From NCBI GenBank assembly GCA_030280995.1, contig JASXTE010000011.1, positions 21,199,817 through 21,263,816 on the forward strand: 64,000 bases of DNA. The letters run 5' to 3'. The translations under genes and the position numbers were made by a program. Numbering within the stretch: the first letter of the stretch is position 1; each line of letters starts with the position of its first letter. Below, piece by piece: positions 43,376 through 54,462 of this stretch. The notes beneath the pieces were generated by a model that saw only the letters and a list, made by a program, of their open reading frames with translations, had not been told where the DNA came from and ran no database searches. This DNA is from Hemileia vastatrix (taxonomy: Eukaryota > Basidiomycota > Pucciniomycetes > Pucciniales > Zaghouaniaceae).

Positions 43376-43494
43376 GTGTTTGCTGCAACAGGTAAATATC
43401 ACTTGTTTTTCTAAAGGGACAGGGGATTTTCCTTCTGGGTTTTCTCCAACTCCCTTGGTCAAGGCCTATAGCTAGTACTGTAGGACTTTCTACA
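43376..43494 (+). repeat. LTR end fragment of the element 1-3 family, inverted relative to its neighbours
   Basis: TTTGCTGCAACAGGTAAATA ... CTAGTACTGTAGGACTTTC-TACA is the reverse complement of the TGTAGA-end of the 7080/43679-type LTRs. It stops exactly at the LTR terminus and is followed by copia LTR sequence. Confidence 0.75.
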
Positions 43495-43609
43495 ACACAA
43501 CTGCGTTATTTTATTATAAAGGTAACAGCGGAAAAAGACCACTTCTAAGGGCAGTTTGTTTATTGACATGACTGCATTATTTTATTATAAAGGAACTCGG
43601 ATTGTATCA
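43495..43609 (+). repeat. Copia LTR tail fragment with duplicated terminal unit
   Basis: ACACAACTGCGTTATTTTAT ... GGATTGTATCA ends exactly like the 33432 LTR. The ~70-bp unit GGTAACAGCGG...TTATTATAAAG is present about one and a half times, as in the copia 3' LTR region. Confidence 0.7.
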
Positions 43610-43678
43610 AAACTCCACTCTCTTGTACATACACTACGTTTCCTAAGATTCCTGACTAAATAATAGGTATAGTGCTGC

Positions 43679-44707
43679 TGTAGACAGTCCTATAGTACTA
43701 GCTATAGGCCTTGACCAAGGGAGTTAGAGTAAAACTGGAGAGAAAAACCCCTGGCCCTTTGAGAAATATCACGTGAGATTTATTTGCTAGAGAAAATCAG
43801 AGACTGTTACAATACCCCTTCAAACACACTTCTCAACTTCTTTAAAAGTCAAGAAAGTAGCCTAGATTGACCACAGACCAAAGAGAACCTGAAATGAAGA
43901 ACAATCCACACCAGAAAAACAAAACACTGTGCACTTGTTACACAGAAAACAGAAATAATACTTGATGCAGGTTGCAAAGCTACACCAGAGAAACCAGTTG
44001 CCAAAGTTCAGTTAAACAAAGAACTTAACTTGCAAAAAAAAATGAAAACTGAGTGAGAAACAATGATATAATTACCAGATATATGTATGATAATTAAGGT
44101 TGCCCCAACTGTTTTATTCAGTGTGTACACACAGACCACCATCTAAAAGTTTATGCACAGCAACTAATTTGGCGCTTTTGACAAACAAATTGAATGAAAA
44201 TCCTTTAGAAATTCTCCCCAGCCTTCTATAACTGAGGTGGGCGAACCTCCCTGAAGCCAGAAAATCACCCAAAACCTTCAATAAAGCCCAAAATACTTAG
44301 AAAAATCCACCATGACTACTAAAACACTTAAAACACAAAATTAAGCTACAAAAACATTGATACATAAATATAGAGCAAAATTAGCTCTGCTTAACGGTAC
44401 TAAGCACTTAGCCCTAAGATTTAAGGTTAGCCCGTAAAACACAAAAAACAAAATTAAACAGCTAACTTTTAGAAATGAAAATTGAGTAAATGACTTGTTA
44501 AAACTTGGAATATGAAAAATATCATCAAAAAATCAAATATAGAGAAAAATCAGGGCTATCAAATGGTAGTTGCAACATACCCATAGTCCCAATATTCACT
44601 GAATAGAACCAAAACAACACCTAATTCTTTGACCAATATCAATTAAGATATACAAAAACAGCACCAAACAAACCAAAAAAGGCCTCTGCCGATTTTGGAA
44701 GACCACA
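43679..44707 (-). repeat. 3' LTR of element 2
   Basis: TGTAGACAGTCC ... GAAGACCACA, 1029 bp, followed by the TCCTCCCTCC polypurine complement. Confidence 0.85.
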
Positions 44708-44755
44708 TCCTCCCTCCAATTGAGAATGTCTACATTCTCCTTAATCAAAGCCACC

Positions 44756-45395
44756 ATGTTCAGCTTTCTTCCAAAATCTGACTCTGACATGGGTCTTTGC
44801 CAATACTGCATTGACAAAAATCTAATCTGTACCATCATACCACCAGCTCATCCATACAGAACCTCCTGTGATGTCTTCCAATCAAGAAAGAAGACTTTTT
44901 TCAGACCTGGTCCATTATCATCTTCAACAGCTTCATCTCCACCTCAACCAGGTCAATCTTTCACCAGTACCAAAAGATAAAGGCCATCCATCCTGATACC
45001 CAGATTATTCAAAAAACTACACCCTTCAAAAAAGAGTATCAACACCACTAAAGCAATCAATACCACTATTCTTGGTCCATCTGGTGGTTAAAAAATTTTT
45101 ATTCCTTCCTTCTACTTTTAAAATTGATGACTTCTCAGTTCCTCCATCTTCTGACAGTGATGATGAAAATGTATGATCCATTGAATCACAAACACCTAAC
45201 CACTTACCCACCATTAAGGCCAAGTTCCAACAACAATCCTCTGAAAAAAAACACCTTCTACTAAGCTACTTCCAATAAACTCCTGCTATGAATCCACAGG
45301 ACCTTGAAAAAAGAAAACACCTCATCCATCAGTTCAAGGCTAATTCTGACAACTTTGTTTCATCTCTTGATTCTTTTCTGCAACTTAACTCTTGA
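44756..45395 (+). pseudogene. Antisense gene A, copy 2 (zinc cluster, two exons)
   Basis: The ATG is in CCACCATGTTC context 49 bp inside the LTR. The first 75 codons are open: FLPKSDSDMG, then the cluster CQYC-x6-C-x12-C with DVF and KKTF where copy 1 retains KKTC, then a Ser/Pro-rich segment. A TAA at about 44978 interrupts it. The frame goes on through SKKLHPSK-like text to a 52-nt intron (45087-45138), then an acidic PSSDSDDENV exon and the same Lys/Leu-rich tail as copy 1 to TGA 45395. Copies 1-3 differ by scattered substitutions but keep the exon layout. Function unknown; a small zinc-cluster regulator or nucleic-acid binder is inference. Confidence 0.6.
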
Positions 45396-45474
45396 TTGAA
45401 CTTTTTGACTTAGAAATGAAAGTTCTTGACCTCTCTCCAGACTACCTGAATGTAGCCAATCATAAGAAATTCCC

Positions 45475-45870
45475 CAGTTTACAGTCTTGGGGGACTCATC
45501 CTCAGTTTTAAGTCTTGGGGGACTAACAGACTTCATTTTATAGTCTTGGGGGGATCAAAACCTTAATCATAAAGACAGAACCAGAGATCAAACCATTAAA
45601 GACCAAAAAAAAAACTGAAATTCTGGGGTAACTGTTCTACAGAGCAGCCAGCTCATCAGTTATCCCCACACTTGCCTTAACTAAATTCAGAGACTCCCCC
45701 TTTGAATTCTCTCTTCCAGAACCACACCAACATCACATGATCAGTTTATAGTCCTGAAAAACTCAACCATAAAACAGTCCTCAGTTTATAGTCTTGGGGG
45801 ACTATACCATTCTTCAGTTTAAAGTCTTGATGGACTGACCACAGTTTTCAGTTTAAAGTCTTGACAGAAT
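45475..45870. repeat. AGTC-TTGGGG-GACT motif array, element 2
   Basis: Seven or so copies, including the symmetrical ATAGTCTTGGGGGACTAT near 45787, which has a 6-bp stem. Confidence 0.6.
45625..45667. repeat. GGGGTAACTG hairpin, element 2 copy a
   Basis: GGGGTAACTG ... CAGTTATCCCC, with the conserved loop TTCTACAGAGCAGCCAGCTC. Confidence 0.6.
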
Positions 45871-46023
45871 CTCCACACTTTGCATAAAAAATTCAGAGCC
45901 GATTCCATGTACAATACTCTGCAACCAACCTACTGAACTTCCACTTTCTCTTTATCATCTACCCATAACTGATAAAAATTTTCTTTTATCTATTTTCACT
46001 TCATTTTTGTCTCATCACAGATC

Positions 46024-47515
46024 ATGGCTAGATCCCCAGATTTTGACCCATCGGACCTTCCTTGTTTTACTGCTCCCAAGGACTATGCTTGCAAACATTG
46101 TATCCACATGTGCAGATCTTGCACTTTCACTCTTCCAACTCCTGAGGCCAAACTCTACAACAGGGCCTGTGATTCTTGCAACTCCAAAAAGAAAAAGTGT
46201 GACAGAGATCCCAATTATCCTATACCACCACCTTCACCTTCACATAAATATATCTCCAGATCCCCTACTAGATCCCCAGAACTTGATCCTTCTTTTCTAC
46301 TTTATCTTCAGCTCCATCCAGAAGATCCCACGGCTCAGTCCCCAGAACATTCTCCAAAAGATGTGCTTTATCCTCTCAAGAAAGAGCCTTTATCTATGTG
46401 AACTCAGTTCAAATAGTTTCAAAATCAGCTCCCAGGCCACCTGCCTGCCTTTCTAGGAAGCAAAAATCAGACTCAAAACCTCCAAATTCAGCCAGAAAAC
46501 AGCCAAATTCCACCAAAAAAAACCAATAACTCCATGAAAAAACCTCCTAGTGCTCCCAGAGCAATGCTCTCAAAATTTTCTTTGTCCAATGATGCCAAAA
46601 ATTCAAAAACTTCTACAAGACCTGCCAGAGGACTTCCAAAAGACACCAAAGCACTAAACACTTCTCCCAGACAAAAATCTCACTCTCAATCAAGAAGAAT
46701 TTACTACAACTCTCCTCTGCCAGCCAAAAATTCATCTGAAAGTTCAATTTCTTCTAGAACTTCATCCAGAATATCCTATTCAGCTTCCAAGTCACCTTAT
46801 CCTGCTCCATCCTACAACACCCCAGGTACTCCACCACCAGTACCCAATAAAACTGAACCAAGAAACAATATTAACGGCAACAATCACAACCCTGCTGCTC
46901 CAACCAGGCCACAGGAATGTCCTCATCCTAGTTTATATTCTCAACACCATTTAGAGGATGACCATGAAAATCCATATCTCCACCTGGTTGATCCTCCTAC
47001 TATCTCCATTCAAAATCCTTCAACAGTCCAAATTTGGGCTGCTTAAAAATATGATGAGCTTCCAATCTGTAAGTACAAAATTAATTAATCAAATTTGTTC
47101 AACAGAAAACAATTACTGATCCAATTTTTCTCTTTAGTTTTCACTCTGCCTCCTGAAACTACTATTGGGATTGGCCAACCTCTAGAAAACAAATTGACAC
47201 TGGATTAAGCCAATATGAAGCAACACCTAAGTATGATGTGTTCAAAAATGCTTAAGGCCTTTACTCTTCATGGGCTATTGAATGAATTTGAAAAGAACCT
47301 GAAAAAAACAACTTCTTGATGACCACTGGAAGATGTATAGAATATTAAATCACACCTTCCAACACTCCATCACAGCCTCTTCTACTTCTACACAAAAACT
47401 ACCTTCCAATCCAGTTTATGATTATTACAATCCCTTAGCTATCTTCAGCTGTCTACACCACAAGGAACACAGTTCTTCCTCAAATCCCAACAAAAAACCC
47501 AAAACTCCAACATAA
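46024..47515 (+). pseudogene. Antisense gene B, copy 2 (zinc cluster, coiled coil, Ser/Pro-rich, two exons)
   Basis: From ATG 46024 (ATCATGGC) the protein has an acidic start (DFDPSDLPCF), then the cluster C-x2-C-x6-C-x15-C-x2-C-x6-C (YACKHCIHMCRSC, later RACDSCNSKKKKCDRDP). A Pro/Ser segment and a Leu/Lys/Gln segment follow, the latter broken by TGA (46399) and TAG (46411) but intact as LKKQ..SKGIQLKQLQNQL in copy 3, then ~170 codons of Ser/Pro/Arg-rich disorder. After a TAA at 47044 (also in copy 3) the same frame crosses a 69-nt intron into a helical exon (MMCSKMLKAF, LNEFEK) and ends SSNP..PKTPT at 47515. The second half, ACDSCxxKKKKCD, looks like the first half of fungal Zn2Cys6 domains. 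DNA binding is inference. Confidence 0.6.
47069..47137 (+). other. Intron of antisense gene B, copy 2
   Basis: ATCT|GTAAGT ... TTACTGATCC ... TTTTTCTCTTTAG|TTT. It is 69 nt and phase 1, and joins the upstream frame to LPPETTIGIGQPL in the second exon. In copy 3 the donor is mutated (GAAAGT at the matching place). Confidence 0.6.
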
Positions 47516-47559
47516 TCCAGACCAACTGCCAGAGGCTTCTTCCTCCAGACATTAATTAT

Positions 47560-47800
47560 AGAAAAAAAATTAATAAATTACTAAATAGAGAAAACAATAA
47601 AAATTAGAAAATATAAAAAATTTTAATTTAATTTAATTTTTTATATTATATTATATTATTATTTATTTTTATTTATATTTATTTATTTTTTTTTATTTTT
47701 TGTTTTTTGTTTTTTATTTTTTATTTTATTTAATTTTTTTATTTTCTATTATTTAGTCATTTTTATTTTATTTTATTTTATTTTACGGATTGCTACTTAA
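47560..47800. repeat. TTTTA/TTTAT-rich tract after gene B, copy 2
   Basis: An irregular T/A tract ending in four TTTTA pentamers near 47765-47785. It corresponds to the much larger array at 60081-60720 in element 3. Confidence 0.6.
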
Positions 47801-48050
47801 AATTACCATCATACTAAAAAAAACTTGAAAAGAATTAAACAAAATTGCCCAAAAAACATGAGAGCTGAGAAATTAAAATAAAATGAATAATAATAAGATG
47901 AAATAAATAATAGTTACAAATTATATCCCCCAGCCAATTGATGAGCTGATCCCCTGATACATTACCCACATCCAAGTGAATCTTGATGTGGATACACCTT
48001 TAAATAAGTTTTAAATGAATTGAGATAAAAATAATTTAAGAATAATAATA

Positions 48051-48311
48051 CACCACGCAATATGGGGGGCGGACTTGTTAGCAAGTCCGCAACCTTGGAC
48101 TCAAGTTCACCACAGATTGAACACACATTGAGCTATTGACAAAGGAACCATACAATCAGGGATAAACACCACTCAGCAGAACAGTTTTAGGTTGGTCTTC
48201 AAGTAGAGTTCAATATGAGTTCAGTATGAGTTCAGTCTGAGTTCCATCTGAGTTGTGCCTGAGTTCAGGTTGGGGACTTGCTAGAAAGTCCACCCCCTAT
48301 ATTGCGTAGTG
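48051..48311. mobile_element. 261-bp MITE with ~36-bp terminal inverted repeats, inserted in element 2
   Basis: The left end CACCACGCAATATGGGGG is mirrored by a right end that reads CACTACGCAATATAGGGGG on the other strand; the similarity continues through GGACTT..TAGCAAGTCC. The flanks are ATA on both sides (48048-48050, 48312-48314). The matching place in element 3 (near 60898-60915) is uninterrupted and has a single ATA. The right half holds 11-bp GAGTTCARTCT tandem repeats. It encodes nothing and would depend on an unseen transposase. Confidence 0.8.
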
Positions 48312-48822
48312 ATATAAATAAAAATAAGATGAAATGAATAGAAATTATAGTAAATAATAAAAAAATGAGATAAAGAAAAAAAAGAAAAAAGCATTGCCCA
48401 GCCTATTGATGAGCCTTTCCCCATCAATGCTTGCCCACATCTAGACAACCCTGATGTGGTGACACCATATAATTATGATTTTAATATTTTTCCCTCTTTA
48501 TATCCTAATAACCCCCATAAAAATTAAAATAAAAAAAAGAGAAAAAAAAATCTAGAACTCATATCTAACACAAACATAGACACAAAAATAAAAGAAAGAA
48601 AAGAAAAGGCCAGTTCCATAGAAGGTCCAGTCCAAGGAAATGATCACTGGGTGGACCCCCTCCAATAAGTAAAAATGATGAGGGAAATACACCACCAATC
48701 AAAATAGACCAAAGATTTCAGTCCCAAGCCAGTTTAAAGTCATAGTGGACTTGAAACCTGAATAATAAAAACCAGAAATAGGATTCAACTAGGACAAACA
48801 AAATTTTTGAAACAGAAAGTAT

Positions 48823-48865
48823 GGAATAACTGTTCTACAGAGCATCCTTCTCATCAGTTACCCCC
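48823..48865. repeat. GGGGTAACTG hairpin, element 2 copy b (decayed)
   Basis: GGAATAACTG ... CAGTTACCCC. The left arm has lost two G, the loop is conserved. Confidence 0.5.
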
Positions 48866-49081
48866 ACACTTTCCAAAACACAATCTAGAAGCCCCCCTGG
48901 GTACCTTCTAACAAAAACACAACATCCAAAACAATAAACCAAAACCAATAAGCTTGAAGAGTCCAGTACTTGAAGACCAAAAGAACTTCCAGTTTAAAGT
49001 AATAGAGGACTAAAACCTGTGAAGAGAAACCAATACTAGAGTCCAACCAAATTAAGAGAAGGGGTTAGAAACAGACAATCT

Positions 49082-49123
49082 GGGGTAACTAGTCTACAGA
49101 GAAGCCAGCTAATCAGTTACCCC
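49082..49123. repeat. GGGGTAACT hairpin, element 2 copy c
   Basis: GGGGTAACTAGTCTACAGAG ... AATCAGTTACCCC. It lies ~220 bp beyond the end of the integrase gene. Confidence 0.6.
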
Positions 49124-49341
49124 TACACTTGCCAATATCAAATCTAGAAGCCCAACCCTTGGGTACCTTCTAAAAAATAGGTTTTCAACAAAACAGATGC
49201 ACAGCATCACCAAAATCCAAAATCAAAGAATGCTCCATATTTTATCCTCATTTCCAAGTCAATCTTCTTCCCTTCTAGTGCCTCTTGGGTAAAATCTCTT
49301 CACCTAATCAGCAGAAACTCTCATCTTTAAGATTGCACCAT

Positions 49342-52300
49342 CTAATCCCTCCAAAACATAAGAAACTGCAGAAACTTGAGATCTGACTCTGTAAGGCCCA
49401 TCCATCTGTCAGAAAACATTATTCCCCACTGACTCTCCAAACTTCTATTATAGACCAAAACCAAACCACCAGGTTTAAAGGGATTCCTGAGTCTATGAGC
49501 CAACTTCTTGTCCCAGTATCTGACTGATTGATTTATTATCTTCATTATTCTAGAGTATGCCTTCTCTTGAAATTCCTCTCTACATTGCGACCGTTGCATC
49601 CTGGCACAGAGCAAATCTTCTGTTGAACACAAATCATCCCAATCAATTCTAAGATAAGAGACAGCTTCCAAATCCACTGGTAGAACAGATTTCTGACCAC
49701 ACATTAATTAATAAGGAGAATATCCAGTTGTCCTTTTCACAGTGACCCTATCAGCAAATAACACCAAGGGTAAATAATGCCTCCACATTTCAGCACTATC
49801 TCCACACATCTTCACCAAAGAATTCTTTATAACTTGATGGCCTCTTTCAGCCATGTCTTCATCTTCAGGATAATAAGCTGTATCCACTCTAACTTAAGAA
49901 CCAATACTTGCCACAGCTTCATTCAATTCAGCTCCAAACTTTGGCCCACCATCAACAATCATCAACTTCATTAACCCATATCTAAACACCCATTCTTTCT
50001 TCAAATACTCTGCCACATTTTTGGAAGTCAAATTAACCAGAGGCACTGCCTCAACCCAACCAGAAAAATAATCCCTGGCAACAATCAAGTATTTATACCT
50101 GCCCTCTTCGATATGGACAGCATCCAGACTGACTCTTCAAAACACAGTTTATTCAGTAGTAGCATGGCCAACCTCTTTATGTTTCAAGTGACTTCTTCTT
50201 TGAAATTCTTCACAAGATTTAACTCAACCCTTCACAGCCAAATTCAAACCTGGCCACCAAAATCTATCTGCTACTCTACTATAAGTCTCCCCAAAGCCTC
50301 TATGACCAAGGTCTTTATGCAAAGACTTCATCAAAAATTCTTAAACCTTCTTCTGAGTCACCACCACTTGAGTATTTGGATGTCCCCTCCTCATCAACCT
50401 CCTTCCTGACACAAAGAGGCCAGGACTCTTCTTCTTGATTTCCACCAAAGTATCATCATCACAACTATCTGGCCTCTCCAAGGTTAACAGATATTCAACC
50501 ATAAGAAAATAAAACCCAAAATGACCACAGGTTTCATCTTCAAATCCAACAAAAAACATCCAAGGGTACAACACTGTAATCAAAATAACCAGTGTACACA
50601 TGAGCCACTTGACCAGCCCAACTAGGACGCCAATCCATAAATTTTGGTACATCCTTTTTCTTCCACTGAATCTTAATAGAATCAAGTTCACTAAAAAAAA
50701 CACCATTTTCCAATTTTGAGCTGTCCCAAACAACAACTCCTTCTTCATCAACAAAAAATCCTGATCACCAGAACCAAGATCAGAACCATCCAGTTTAACC
50801 TCTTGGGGGAGGAGAGCACAATCTTACAGTTTAGCCTCATGGGGGAGGAAAGAAAAATCTTCAGCACACTTTTTTTCTCCCCCTAAACCACTGGGACATC
50901 TTCATCAAGTTCTTCAGAATCAGAAACTTCATCTGTTGGTGGTCTTCTTGAAAATCCAACAGGCATCGTAAACGTTTTTCCAGGTTTGTGTACCAGGTCA
51001 AAAAAAATAATGAATAAATGCCACCCACCTAGTCAGAGGAGCATTTGGAAGACTAGGTGTGTTGATCATTTGAATCAGAGATTTTTCATCCACCTGCAGC
51101 TCAAAATGCTGCCCCCACAAAACAGTTTGCAGCTTCTTCAAAATATTTGCTACACCACAAAATTCCAACTTAGGTTGAGAATATCTAGATTCCACCTCAT
51201 TAAATACCACAGACTCATACCATACTTGCTTGCACCTCCAAGTTTTATCATCCTGAGACAAAACAGCACCAGAAGAAATTAACTTGAGTCCACTGCCAGA
51301 TAAAATTTTCCAGCTCCCACACCACTATCCAACTGATGAATAATAATATCTTCACCCACCACCTTTTTCAACTTCTGAAAAGCCTCTTCACACTCTTCAG
51401 ACCATTCCCACTCTGCATCTTTCCTAGCCAGCCTCCTTAAAGGTGACTCCAACAAAGAAAAATCTTTAATAAAAATTCTGACATACACACAAACTCCCCA
51501 AAACCCCCTGACTTCAGTAGTATTTTTAGGCCTTGGTCATGACTGAATTTTATTAACCTTTTTCTTTGCCATCATCCTTCCCTATTTACATAGCACATGA
51601 CTCAAAATTTCAAGATCAGGAACACAACAACAAAACTTTGACCCAGAAATGTTCAAACCAGCCTCTTCAATCCTAAACAATACTCTCACTAGAGTAATTG
51701 CATACTCCCAATCAAACCTGCTTATACCTGGATTCTCTATCAGTACCTCATTCCTATAATCAGTGGACAGTACTTTGATACCACCATCATCAAAAAAATA
51801 CCAGCATGAGTAGAACCCTCATCCTGCAAAATACAAGCAATTTGTGCTTAATATACTGCTACTAAATTAGTTGCTCCTTCAGGAAATCTAGTGAGCTTAA
51901 ATATTCACAGAGGAGTGTCAAAAGTTTTAAGTGGCCTTGAATACATATGAAGTTCCTTCTCATCATAACCACCCATAATATCACCCAAACCATAACAGAG
52001 CCTTCCAGCAAAAGCTTCCACAAAGTCCTCTGCACTTGGAAGCATCCCAGAATCTTTGATAGTCAATATTTTTGAGGCTCTAAGATAATGAACAACCCTC
52101 AGCCTCCCATTCTGCTTATTTACACAGAAAACCGGACTTGAGTAACTAGATGATGATTATTCCTATAAAAAACTCCTGACTCTTCCCCTAACAATCTCAA
52201 CTAAATCATCTCTGATAGCAACTGGAATTTGAATAGGTTTTATTTGCCAAGGTCTGTTAGAAACCACAGGAATCAAGTAAGGTTCCCCATAAGAGTGTTT

Positions 52301-53960
52301 AAACACACCTCTTTCCTCTTCAACAAATGCCACAGCTTCCTCCCTCAGCACAATGACGTGCAACAACAACTTCTTTTCCTCATCAGAAAACCACCCATCA
52401 GGACTAAAATTAATAACTTTCAACCTTTCCACAGTTACCCTAGCAGTTTCCACAAAATCAGGAGGATTCTTCACCAGAGGAGTACAGTACATATCTCCTG
52501 ACAAAGGAGGTTTCTTCAAAGGAATATTCAACCCTACAGGCATAGGCTCATTGACAGGCCTAATCTTCTGAGCTACCTTCTTATATTTTGCAGCTCCACC
52601 TTCAACTTGAGGGATCTTCAAGTAATCTTCACCAAAAAACCTGGAACAAAAACCAAGGGTTTCCACATTTCTCATATATGTGGCCAAAGTAATGTTTTTG
52701 AAAGGCTTAGAAGAAACACTAGCAGTGCACGATTGGGAGGAATTACTTTTATTCCCCAATCTCGCCACTCCAAAACTTTTATGCAATTCAACATCTTCAT
52801 CCTCACTTCCATCTTCTAATTTTCAAATCTTGAATCATCTGCTGAATCACATCTTCCAAAATTGTGCAGTTTATCCTCATTCTGGAAGCCCAAAAATTGA
52901 TCTTGCTGATCTTCTTTCTGCAAAAATTTGTGCAGTTTAAATTCAAGCTGGAGAACAAAAAATTGATTTTGATCATCTTCACAAAAATATTTCTTGTCTT
53001 CTTTCTTAATTATCTTTAGATTTTTTCTTAATTTTCTTCAGTTATCATGAAATTTTTATTTTCTTTTCTTGAGTTTTCTTCTAACCTACAAAAAGAACCC
53101 GGGGTTTCCCCAATGCTCACAGGTGTGGCCAAGGTAATGTTTTTGAAAGGTGTAGAAGAAACCCTAGCACTGCCCAATTAGGAGGCCTTACTTTTAGACC
53201 CCAATCTCACCACTACACAGCTGTTCTGCATATCTTTCAATAAGGATATATAAACAATCTTCTTATTTGAACTTGAATTAAAAATAATTGAGAATTTTGA
53301 GAGAGAACACATACTTGATAAAAAACTTGAAGAATACTTGCAGAGAAGAGAAATATTAAAATGAGAAAGTTGAAAATCCACTTGGTATATCTCCAAGGGA
53401 GCTGACCTACTAAAAACTGGGATTTCCCCATCTAGGGGAGAGGTTTTAGTGCTAGGGTCATCAGCCCTTATTACTCTAAAAAAGACAGACTCCCCCTAGA
53501 TCCTGAGCCACACTCCAAAAATCCAGAGGCAGCCCCCACTTCTCTTATTCTCCTACAACAGTACATTCACTGGCAAATTGAAGACAAACCAGGCCTGGTC
53601 TCCCAACCATCCTCTGCAGGGAATGATAACCTCATGTGAAGTCTCCTTTCATCTTCACCATTCAATTCCAAACTTATTCCAAATCAAATTGATAGCAAAT
53701 TCTTGCTTGAAAATCCATCAAGAATGGCCCACCCAAAACAGCTTTTACTGTTCCTTTAGCAATACAAAAATGAACCTCCCCTGAGGCTCCACCAACATCT
53801 AACTTCACAAACTCAAATTTTCAAACAAATTCAGTGAAATGGCCACCAATCCCTCATAAATTTCAACCAAAACCTGATCTTATGGGGATTCCTAGATGAG
53901 TTGCCTCAAACAAAGAAATCAGGTTAATCTGAGAACCAGAATCCAACAATTCCCTAGCCT
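49342..53960 (-). pseudogene. Element 2 pol: protease, RT, RNase H, integrase, heavily mutated
   Basis: Protease ELLDSGSQINLIS lies near 53955-53910. The RT N-terminus is open at 52786-52163 (IKPIQIPVAIRDDLVEIVRG). The RT palm (51960-51750) has TFDTPL, FPEGATN and a DDGGIKVLS active site preceded by a one-base deletion. RNase H lies at 51488-50998 (ESRYSQPKLE, QVDEKSLIQMINTPSLPNAP). The integrase at 50754-49342 has HKDLGHRGFGETY, CEEF (Cys lost), then ARDYFSGW, VDGGPKFG and AERGHQVIK, which carry the D, D and E. Stops and frameshifts are spread throughout. Order PR-RT-RH-IN makes this Ty3/gypsy. No chromodomain is visible at the C-terminus. Confidence 0.8.
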
Positions 53961-54462
53961 ACCTGACATTCAGAGTGACATTGACATAACCCAGAAGTGC
54001 AGAAAAATGAGTTTCCAACCCCTCACCAAATTTTTCAGAAGAATCACAAACGTATTCTGCCTCCTCAGAAGACACCCTTCTCCTGGTCAAAAACTTTTTC
54101 TGCCTATCAGCCAACCCAGGAATAATAGCATACAACTTCCCAGAAGTAAGGGAAACCTGACCATGATTCATTTTTTCCAGGACAGAGTCCATTAAATTAA
54201 CTTGTCCAGAAACCAATGGCATCTCAAAGTGAACTCTTTGCTTCACTACCTCGGTCCTAGAAGATTCTTCAGCACCAGAACCACCAACAGATTTACCATC
54301 AACAGCAAAAAAATCATATCACTTACCAGAACCTCTAACTCAAGCAGGCTTTGGCAATGAAGCCAAAGGGACAACTTCCTCAGAGTCACAATCAACATCC
54401 ATAGGTATTATCTTACCATTCATGTCCAATTCTCCAAAAATAAAGGGGCCAATATCTGCCAT

